From Gemmatimonadota bacterium (GTDB lineage Bacteria; Gemmatimonadota; Gemmatimonadetes; Longimicrobiales; Gaopeijiaceae), in the NCBI GenBank assembly GCA_026713345.1, contig JAPOOQ010000557.1, forward strand, positions 1-7,887: a stretch of 7,887 nucleotides of DNA. The letters are read 5' to 3'. This document shows, in pieces, positions 1 through 5,747 of this stretch; the stretch's first letter is position 1, and each line of letters opens with the position of its first letter. The position numbers and the translations under genes were made by a program. Below the pieces are notes generated by a model. It worked only from the letters and a program-made list of their open reading frames with translations. It was not told the DNA's origin and made no database searches.

Positions 1-702
1 ATACGGGCCCGCCCCGCGGAGCACCCGTGTGTCGGCCACACCGCCGTCCAAATCGAGTTCGGTGATTCGGTCCAGCTGCCAGTCGTATGCCGTGATCGTT
101 GCTCCCAGGCAGCCCCGCAGCAACCAGAGTCCCTTGTACTCGCCCGGCCCCTCGCCGTCGCGACCGCTGGTCCACACGTGCCGTCCGCCCGCGTCGAACA
201 ATCGGACCTCGGGAATTGACTCGTCCGCGACGACGACGCTCCCGTCCTCGAGCCGTACAGCGCCCGTTATGCTGCCGAAGAGGTACTCGTCGGGGCCGTC
301 GAGCAGTCCGATCCGCACCAGTGGCTCGTCGGCGAGCACCAGGTCGGCCTCGCGGGGGGAATCGCTTTTCACGGTGGTCTGAGGAGCGAGTTGGGCGATC
401 ACCGGGGCCGTTTCGGCGTCCCGGCTCGCTGTCGTCGCGCTTTCAGGGTCTTCGGCTCCCCGGTCGTCGTACAGGGCGTTCGGCTGCTTCTGGTAGGCCA
501 CCAGTTCTTCTAGTAACTCCATCGGGGATTGCGTCCCACGAGACCACAGGAGATCAAGAGAATATCGAATCGGTCGATCCCGGAGCGTCAACTCCAGTTC
601 GGCGTCCGGGTTGTCGGCTGGGGGCCCTTCAACCTCCGTGATGTCGCAGGTCAGGGCGGCGATGGCAACGAGTGCGGCGGCGGCGACGCGGGTCGTGGTC
701 AT
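1..702 (-). CDS. Exported 6-bladed beta-propeller-like protein, C-terminus cut by window edge
   Basis: Reading leftwards from ATG at 702, the frame stays open for 234 codons to the window edge, so the C-terminus is missing. The N-terminus (MTTTRVAAAALVAIAALTC) is a short basic then hydrophobic signal sequence; the Cys at 19 could be a lipoprotein site, but the residues before it fit the lipobox poorly. Residues ~20-120 are acidic and low in recognisable motifs. From ~125 on, the chain carries propeller-blade features, such as RLEDGSVVVADE, then VRLFDAGG, then GRDGEGPGEYKG. This pattern is typical of 6-bladed beta-propeller (NHL/TolB-like) proteins of Gemmatimonadota and Acidobacteriota. The start overlaps the stop of the upstream thioredoxin fragment (ATGA), and a purine-rich GAGGGGGTGGGG tract precedes it, so it was probably co-translated with that gene. 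The substrate or partner is unknown. The family call is from pattern memory; the reading frame itself is clear. Confidence 0.72.
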   Translation of the reverse strand, partial: MTTTRVAAAALVAIAALTCDITEVEGPPADNPDAELELTLRDRPIRYSLDLLWSRGTQSPMELLEELVAYQKQPNALYDDRGAEDPESATTASRDAETAPVIAQLAPQTTVKSDSPREADLVLADEPLVRIGLLDGPDEYLFGSITGAVRLEDGSVVVADESIPEVRLFDAGGRHVWTSGRDGEGPGEYKGLWLLRGCLGATITAYDWQLDRITELDLDGGVADTRVLRGAGPY

Positions 703-1055
703 GCCCCACCCCCTCGCAACGCATCGATCCTGATCGCGGTCTGGTGCTCGTACCCGTCCTCCTCGAACCCCTCGCGTTTGTACTGGATCAGGCCGTCGGG
801 GTCGAGGTAGAAGGTCGTCGGGTAGCTGGTGATCTCGAAGTCGATGGCCTGTCCCTCGTCGTCGAGCAGGACCGGGAAGGTGTAGCCGTTGTTCGAGAGC
901 AGTTGCGCCACGCCGTCACGGGAGGAGCCCGCGGTGGCGACGGTCAGGAATACGACCTCGTCATCGCCTTCGTACTTCTCCAGCAACTGAACGAAGTGAG
1001 GGAATTCCTCGAGACAGGGCCCGCACCAGGTCGCCCAGAGCTTGAGACCACGACC
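699..1055 (-). pseudogene. N-terminally truncated TlpA/AhpC-like thioredoxin
   Basis: The frame between the TAG at 1056-1058 and the TGA at 699-701 encodes 118 residues of a thioredoxin-fold protein. It opens with GRGLKLWATWCGPCLEEFP, which holds the redox-active CGPC motif. It continues through the central helix and strand (VVFLTVATAG) and the cis-proline loop (SYPTTFYLDPDG). A TlpA/ResA-like protein normally has a signal peptide and about 40-60 further residues before WATWC; here they are absent. There is no ATG or GTG in frame. The only usable start, TTG at 986, lies after the active site and would give an inactive 95-residue product. The fragment begins directly behind the stop of the HEAT-repeat gene and in the same frame, so it looks like a deletion joint. 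Its 3' end overlaps the start of the beta-propeller gene (ATGA), a remnant of an operon. The identity is secure; whether any protein is made is doubtful. Confidence 0.8.
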
Positions 1056-2066
1056 CTAGCCTACCTCCAGTCCGCCAACCCACGCTCTCCAAGCCTCCAC
1101 ATCCGTCCCATGATCCTCGCCGCTGACGGCTCTCAGGAAGGCGATAGCCGACTCCTGCGTCGGCTCATGCTGAGCTCCAGCGTACGCCAGAAGCAGGGCG
1201 GGGTTCTCGCGAACCAACTGTTGCCCGAACGCAGGATCGATGTCCGTAGCAACCAGGACCTGCAGGATGATACGGAACATCGACGGTCTCGTGCCACCGA
1301 ACAACGCCGACAGATGGGAGCTGGCCCCAGACCATTCGACCCGGTCGGTCTTTCGCGACGTCAACCCCCTGAGCATGTTGGCGGCCGCCCCGGCGACTTT
1401 TCCGTCGGAATCGATCAGCGCGCCCACGAGAGCATGCCACGAGGTGTCGTCGTCCATGAAGTTCCCGAGCACGAGGGTCGCGGCCGCCCGCGCCGACCAC
1501 GCTGAGTCCCTGGCCAGCACGTCGTGCACCCGGCGGCGGTCGTCGTCGCCATCCGCGCGATCGACCAAGTCCCACAGCTGATCAAGAGTCTCGGGGTCGG
1601 CACCCATGCCTATCGCACGCCGCCGCGCGAAACTCAAGAAGCCGCCGCGTGTGGCGAGGAAGCGCGCCGCAGCCTGTAACGTGCGCACATCCCCGCCGAC
1701 GACTCCCTTGAGGTTCTCCCAGGTCGCCGGGAGAACCACCGTCTCACTTCCGCTCGGGAGGTACTGGACCCGAGAGCTGTCCTCCACGCCGACCACGACC
1801 GTATACCGATCACCGCGATAACCGGTATAAAGGACGGACGCAGCGTCGGCAAATCCGAGTTCCCGCCTCATCACCACAGCGCACGCGTTGAAGGGGCGGT
1901 CGGGATCGACCTCCCGGATGGCATCGTACAGTTCCTGGGCGTTCCATTGCTCCAACCCGATGAACTCGACGGGCCCTTGAGGCCCGGGGAGGACCTGGCC
2001 GACGCCATTGGAACGTGTCACCGCCAGGAGAACGACCATGTATCCGAGTGATCGCAGGATCGCCAC
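1056..2066 (-). CDS. Exported HEAT-repeat-like protein
   Basis: This 336-residue protein starts at GTG 2066. That start was chosen because a GAGGG ribosome-binding site lies 5 nt upstream and the product then begins with a signal peptide (MAILRSLGYMVVLLAVTRSN, cleavage probably near GVGQ at 21-24). A longer frame to 2276 exists but would read through the antitoxin remnant out of frame. Residues ~31-115 form a separate domain with GPVEFIGLEQW, a lone Cys in FNACAVVMRRELGF, and short beta-like stretches (RYTVVVGVED). Residues ~120-330 are alpha-helical; the clearest HEAT-like unit is ~175-235 (ARAAATLVLGNFMDDDTSWH). The chain ends in DVEAWRAWVGG, which resembles the natural end of such proteins. 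I infer a periplasmic scaffold or binding role; the true function is unknown. The gene is free-standing, with 142 bp of leader. Its TAG stop is immediately followed, in frame, by the thioredoxin fragment. Confidence 0.72.
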   Translation of the reverse strand: MAILRSLGYMVVLLAVTRSNGVGQVLPGPQGPVEFIGLEQWNAQELYDAIREVDPDRPFNACAVVMRRELGFADAASVLYTGYRGDRYTVVVGVEDSSRVQYLPSGSETVVLPATWENLKGVVGGDVRTLQAAARFLATRGGFLSFARRRAIGMGADPETLDQLWDLVDRADGDDDRRRVHDVLARDSAWSARAAATLVLGNFMDDDTSWHALVGALIDSDGKVAGAAANMLRGLTSRKTDRVEWSGASSHLSALFGGTRPSMFRIILQVLVATDIDPAFGQQLVRENPALLLAYAGAQHEPTQESAIAFLRAVSGEDHGTDVEAWRAWVGGLEVG

Positions 2067-2208
2067 TGTTGCCCTCTTTTCGAAGTGTTGGGAGTAGCCT
2101 CCCGCATCACCGCTGCGCGCGGACCGCCGACCGCCCGAGGCTGAGCCCGTCCAGGCCGTCACGCAGGGCTCCGGTGCCCTTACGGTTTGCTCCGCTTGAA
2201 GGTTTCGG
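2067..2208 (-). other. Gap between the antitoxin remnant and the HEAT-repeat gene
   Basis: This 142-bp non-coding stretch holds two small inverted repeats. One is a 5-bp stem with a 4-nt loop at 2090-2103 (GGGAG/CTCCC), 23 nt before the GTG start of the HEAT gene. The other is a 5-bp stem with a 6-nt loop at 2165-2180 (AGGGC/GCCCT). Neither is followed by a T-run on either strand, so I do not call terminators. I could not see a convincing -35/-10 pair. Confidence 0.4.
2072..2076 (-). promoter_or_regulatory. Ribosome-binding site deciding the GTG start of the HEAT-repeat gene
   Basis: The minus strand reads AAGAGGGCAACAGTG here: GAGGG lies 5 nt before GTG 2066. No comparable site precedes the next in-frame starts upstream. 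It favours the 336-residue form that opens with a signal peptide. Confidence 0.6.
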
Positions 2209-2337
2209 CTACCGGCCGCAACCACCGAACCGGTTGCGGGTTTGCAAGTCCCGCATTCTCCTCTCGCCACGGGCAATAGCCATGGTGCGCGCCTTCATCT
2301 GGTCGTAGCCGGCGATGCCAATCTTCAGTGTCTTCAT
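2209..2337 (-). pseudogene. tumA: Truncated TumA-like antitoxin (N-terminal remnant)
   Basis: This 42-codon frame starts at ATG 2337 and overlaps the toxin stop by 4 nt (ATGA), with AGAGGA 8 nt upstream as a ribosome-binding site. Its first ~27 residues (MKTLKIGIAGYDQMKARTMA, then IARGERR) match from memory the strongly conserved head of TumA/HVO_A0114-like antitoxins. These normally run ~100-125 residues and carry a winged-helix DNA-binding domain. Here the similarity ends at residue ~27; the rest (MRDLQTRNRFGGCGR) is unrelated and then stops. The DNA-binding part is absent, so neither toxin neutralisation nor autoregulation should be possible. The break falls next to a 21-bp hairpin (2235-2255). 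The most likely cause is a deletion or recombination joint. The family assignment rests on a short but distinctive stretch plus its place behind a TumE gene. Confidence 0.7.
2235..2255. repeat. Hairpin at the antitoxin breakpoint, resembling a tRNA T-arm on the plus strand
   Basis: TGCGGG and CCCGCA form a perfect 6-bp stem around a 9-nt loop. On the plus strand it reads GCGGGTT-TG-CAAGTCCCGC, which is a textbook tRNA T-arm (GCGGG, TTCAAGT, CCCGC) with TG inserted in the loop. It is followed by ATTCTCC, which could be the 3' side of an acceptor stem. No matching 5' half (GGAGAAT) is visible upstream, so this is at best a tRNA 3' fragment and may be chance. Confidence 0.3.
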
Positions 2338-2748
2338 GGGATTGATCCTCTTTCTCGAAGCACCTGGTCCATTTCCTTCCAGAAATCCACGAGCAGCCTG
2401 GCCGCGTTTTCGTACTCGTAGGGCCGGATCGTGCGCCGCCGGTGCCGATGGTCGCGTTCCGCCCGGTTGCCCTCCGCCTGGGCCTCGCCGCTCCCTCACC
2501 GGGTGCGCATTGTCGAATCCGATCAGTCTGGCGCCGTTCGGCGCGCCCAGCGTCAGCGAATAGCTGAGGCCGTGTGGCCGTTCGACCGTGACTTCGGTCC
2601 GCACCACGACGAACTTCACCCAGTGGCCCGCATCGTCCACGAACAGCGTCTCGGCCGTCAAGTCACTGATAACCCAGGCAAGGCCATTCCATCGCCTGGT
2701 CGGAAAGGAAGGCGACGTGAAGAACGAGCTAATACCCGGACCGTTCAC
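2334..2748 (-). pseudogene. tumE: TumE-like (DUF6516) toxin with a single-base frameshift
   Basis: From GTG 2748 (GGAG 8 nt upstream, 15 nt after the permease stop) the frame encodes WNGLAWVISDL, GHWVKFVVVR, ERPHGLSYSLTL and RLIGFDNAHPVR. This is the N-terminal two thirds of a TumE-family toxin. The family's C-terminal part is present in another frame: AERDHRHRRR, then IRPYEYENAARLLVDFW and a helix ending in RERGSIP, with stop at 2334-2336. The span is 415 nt (138 codons plus 1), and dropping one G from the GGG run at 2493-2495 restores a continuous 137-residue protein of normal family length. The stop then overlaps the antitoxin start by 4 nt, the toxin-first order expected for this pair. 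As given, the protein would lose the conserved DHRH and aromatic motifs and run into the antitoxin frame. The mutation is either real, inactivating the toxin after antitoxin loss, or a base-calling error. Confidence 0.77.
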
Positions 2749-2763
2749 GGGCGCGGCTCCGGC

Positions 2764-5232
2764 TCAGATCCCCGCGCGCAGCGCCTCCATGGGCTCCACG
2801 CGTAGCGCGCGCCGGATCGGCAGCGCGCACGCGAGGATGGAGATCACGAGCGTGAAGACCGCGAACGTCGCGACCATGGCGGCGCCCCGCGCCGACTGCA
2901 CCACGCCCAGCAGGAAGATGATGCCGACGGCGAAGGAGATTCCGAAGCCCACCTGGATGAACACGGGCTTTAGCATGAGAATGATGATCCGCAGCTTGTC
3001 GGCGCCGAGGGCCACGCGCAGACCGATCTCCCGTGTGCGTCGCTCGATCCGGAACGCCAGCATGGAGTAGATGCCGGCGAGCGAAAGAAGGATCGCGAGG
3101 GCTCCCACCCCCGTAACGATTGTGGAGGTCAGCGTCAGTTCCAGCATCAGCGAGCCACCGACCTGGTCGAGTGGCAGGATCTCGTCGAGGCGCAGAGCGG
3201 GATCTACCGACTCGGCGAGCGTGCGCAGGCGCGAAGCGAACAGGTGTGCGTCGCCCCCCACGTCTCCGCTCACGTAGACGGGGTAGGCCGGCAGCTGCGC
3301 GAGCGGGTGGTACATGCCCGCGCCGTCGGGCGAGTCCTCGGCGAGCATCGCGAGATCGGGAACCACGCCGACGATCCGGTACCATGGTTCGGTCTCGGCG
3401 TCGGCGTCCCGTCCGGGTGGGAGCGCGTACCGCACCCGGCGGCCGACGGCGTTGCGGCCGCCTAGCACGCGGTCGACGAACGACTGGTTGACGATGACCA
3501 CACCCTGGTCGGAATCGGCGTCGCCCGAGTTGAACCCGCGGCCGGCGAGCACCCGCGTATTGAGCGCGTCAAAGTAGTCGGGCGCGACGGAGGCGGTGCC
3601 TACCCTCGGCGCGATCGTCGGAGGGGTGAGATCGCCGTCGGTCTCGATCTCGATTGCGCTCTGAGGATGCGACATCCGCGCGAAACGGTTGGCGAGGGTC
3701 ACGGACCCGACACCCGGCTCGGCCTCCAGACGCAGCCTCAGCTCCTCGTACCGCTCCCGGTAGAGTTCGGCGAACTCCTCCTCGGAGAGCTGTGGCCCCG
3801 CACCGAGCTCGCCTTCCCGGTTCATCTCCACCCTGGCGGAAGCGTATTGACTTCCGTCGAAGGGAACCACGGTGCCCCGCTTCTCCAGCATCTGGGTGAA
3901 GACCGTGTAGGCGATCGGCACCGCCAGCGCGGATATGGCCACCTGTACGACGATGATCCCGGACCAGAGGCGGCTCACCCCGGTGCTCGGCAGCCCGGTG
4001 TTGGACTGCCGCAGACGGCTCTCCAGATTGCCTTCGGTGATCTTCAACCCGGGCAAGGCGCCCGCGACCAGGGCGCCGAGCGCCGTCAGCCCGAGGGCGT
4101 ACGCCACGGTGGTCGAAGAGAGGCTCGGGCCGAACCAGAACGGCAGCTGGCCCTCGAGCGACTCGAACGTGCGGAACGCCCACCGAATGGAGATGCCCGT
4201 GGCGAGCAGGCCGACGAAGGTGCCGACGAGGCCCAGCACCAGCGCCTCGGCGAAGAGCTGGGCCACGACGCGGCCACGGTCCGCACCGAGCGCGACCCGT
4301 ACCAGGATCTCCCGTTCACGAGTGGCGGCCCTCACGAAGACCAGCAGGGCCACGTTGGCCGCCATCAGGATCAGGAACAGGATGAGGAGGCCATTGCTGG
4401 ACATGAGCCCGACGGACACGGAGTTCGAGATGTCCATCACTTCGTTGGGGAAGGGCAGCACCTGCGCGCGCAGCTGTTGGTGCGTCGCGGGATTGCCGAG
4501 CACGACCCGCTGGGTCACGGTCGTCAGCTCGACTTGCGCACCCTCGAGGTTCGCGTCCGGCGCTAATCGGCCGAAGGTGCGAACCGGCGGGCCCTCCAGG
4601 GGCAGATAGCTCGACGAGGTCAGCTGGAACGGAACCCAGAAGCTCTCGGAAATCGGGAACGCGAAGCCCTCGGGCATGACACCGACCACCGTGCGCGGCT
4701 CTCCGCCCACGCGAACCTGGCGTCCCACGATGTCGGGGGCGGACGCGAACGCGCCGCGCCAAACGTCGTGCCCCAGCACGACGACGGGCGCCGCGCCGAG
4801 CTCTTCGTCGGCCGTGACCAGCGTGCGGCCGAGCTGTGCGGGGACCCCCGCGACACGGAAGGCCGCCTCGCTGATCGCCGCCCCCCGGACCGGCGCACCG
4901 GCCACGTCCTGCCACCGGAGGTTCCGCTCGATGACGCGGAAGATCCCGATGTCGTCGACGGAGCGCAGTTCGTCGCGCCACAGCATGAACTCGTGCAACA
5001 CCCGCCGCTCGGGACGGCTCGCGGCCGCATCCCACATGCGCAGCGCCACGATGCGATCGCCGCCCGGCACCGGCAGGGACGGATAGACCAGCTGGGTCAG
5101 GAACTCGAACACCATCGCCGCGACCGCGATCGCGAACGCGAACGAGAAGCCGCCGACGAGTGTCAGACCTGGATGCTTCGAGAGCATCCTGCCGGCCAGT
5201 TTGAGGTCGAGCCAAGACATCCTGAGCCTCAT
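2764..5232 (-). CDS. ADOP-type ABC transporter permease (duplicated FtsX/MacB fold)
   Basis: An 822-residue inner-membrane protein with two MacB/FtsX units in tandem, the usual size and layout of ADOP permeases. Predicted helices lie near 23-46, 279-300, 324-350, 374-396, 423-446, 702-728, 749-776 and 782-805. Large periplasmic MacB_PCD-like domains lie at ~47-275 and ~450-695. Both units carry the cytoplasmic coupling motif after a helix: REILVRVALGAD (~307) and REIGLRVALGAD (~735). The C-terminus is the family signature RRALRVEPMEALRAG. The periplasmic part has the typical GRTLVTADEE and VVGVMPEGFAFP. The start at 5232 overlaps the preceding stop (ATGA) and has GGAG 7 nt upstream; ATG 5220 also has a good site and is possible. 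Position behind TolC suggests MacB-like, ATP-driven extrusion across the outer membrane, but the ATPase must come from elsewhere. The substrate is unknown. Confidence 0.93.
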   Translation of the reverse strand: MRLRMSWLDLKLAGRMLSKHPGLTLVGGFSFAFAIAVAAMVFEFLTQLVYPSLPVPGGDRIVALRMWDAAASRPERRVLHEFMLWRDELRSVDDIGIFRVIERNLRWQDVAGAPVRGAAISEAAFRVAGVPAQLGRTLVTADEELGAAPVVVLGHDVWRGAFASAPDIVGRQVRVGGEPRTVVGVMPEGFAFPISESFWVPFQLTSSSYLPLEGPPVRTFGRLAPDANLEGAQVELTTVTQRVVLGNPATHQQLRAQVLPFPNEVMDISNSVSVGLMSSNGLLILFLILMAANVALLVFVRAATREREILVRVALGADRGRVVAQLFAEALVLGLVGTFVGLLATGISIRWAFRTFESLEGQLPFWFGPSLSSTTVAYALGLTALGALVAGALPGLKITEGNLESRLRQSNTGLPSTGVSRLWSGIIVVQVAISALAVPIAYTVFTQMLEKRGTVVPFDGSQYASARVEMNREGELGAGPQLSEEEFAELYRERYEELRLRLEAEPGVGSVTLANRFARMSHPQSAIEIETDGDLTPPTIAPRVGTASVAPDYFDALNTRVLAGRGFNSGDADSDQGVVIVNQSFVDRVLGGRNAVGRRVRYALPPGRDADAETEPWYRIVGVVPDLAMLAEDSPDGAGMYHPLAQLPAYPVYVSGDVGGDAHLFASRLRTLAESVDPALRLDEILPLDQVGGSLMLELTLTSTIVTGVGALAILLSLAGIYSMLAFRIERRTREIGLRVALGADKLRIIILMLKPVFIQVGFGISFAVGIIFLLGVVQSARGAAMVATFAVFTLVISILACALPIRRALRVEPMEALRAGI

Positions 5233-5747
5233 CGGCCTTCTCCATGTTTACAGCGACGGTGGAGCGTACGGTCTCCCAGCGCGGTGCGCGGCTCCGCTTT
5301 CGGGTGGTCGTCGCCGAGGTTGCGCCGTGCAGGCTCGGTCATGGGAGCAACTCGAAGTCGTCGGCACGGCCCCGTGCTCGACCGGGCGCCGTCGTCGGTG
5401 ATCAGAATCTCGGGAACGGCCACCTCGATAGGTTCATCGCTCACCGTCACCGCCATTTCGGCCAGCACGGGCGCGGTGAGCAGCGCCTGGACATCGGCGA
5501 AGAGGCAGCGCCGCAGGTGCGGGTGCGCTCCTGCCAGTACGAGACCTTGGCTGACGCCAGACGAGGCTGGACGTAGTGCTCCGTAGTTCCAAGCCAGGGT
5601 CACGCCCCGATCGTCGTCCTGAAACGGCGCGGGCCGCAACACCACGGAACTCAGCACGCTGAAGATCGCGCTCGTGGCACCGACCCCCAGAGCGAGAACC
5701 GACGCGGCCACGACAGTGAACCAAGGCCCCCCGCCACCTTCACCCAT
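5229..5747 (-). pseudogene. Decayed N-terminal fragment of a second ADOP-type permease
   Basis: A frame of 172 codons opens with ATG 5747, overlapping the TolC stop by 8 nt, and ends with TGA overlapping the next permease start by 4 nt. Residues 8-60 are unmistakably the first helix and exit of an ADOP permease (PWFTVVAASVLALGVGATSA, then IFSVLSSVVLRPAPF). The usual ~20-residue cytoplasmic head is missing. After ~residue 65 the similarity continues in another frame at 5545-5522 (VSYWQERT, like the SYPDxxDWRE region). Weak echoes then return in the first frame (CLFADVQAL, about 5505-5479). From about 5400 leftwards the translation is Arg/Pro-rich and resembles no part of a permease. No ribosome-binding site sits at proper spacing before ATG 5747. 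I read this as an internally deleted and frameshifted duplicate of the downstream gene. The alternative is a small membrane protein kept by translational coupling. Confidence 0.6.

Noticed and set aside
699..986. Intact 95-residue thioredoxin-like gene from TTG 986
   Set aside because: This start falls after the WCGPC active site, which is encoded in the same frame upstream, so the gene is better described as a truncated longer protein.
672..1505. Long plus-strand open frame of 277 codons
   Set aside because: It lies antisense to the propeller, thioredoxin and HEAT genes; its translation is Arg/Gly/Pro-rich with no recognisable domain, as expected of a GC-rich shadow frame.
2165..2180. Possible terminator after the antitoxin remnant
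   Set aside because: The stem is only 5 bp and no T-run follows on either strand.
2067..2276. Upstream extension of the HEAT-repeat gene to a start at 2276
   Set aside because: It would read the antitoxin remnant out of frame, lacks a ribosome-binding site and would bury the signal peptide; GTG 2066 fits better.
3667..4566. Long plus-strand open frame of 299 codons
   Set aside because: Fully antisense to the well-supported ADOP permease; the composition (Gln, His, Arg-rich) is that of a shadow.
4768..5586. Plus-strand open frame of 272 codons over the permease N-terminus
   Set aside because: Antisense to the permease start and ADOP stub; no signal sequence, domain or ribosome-binding site.
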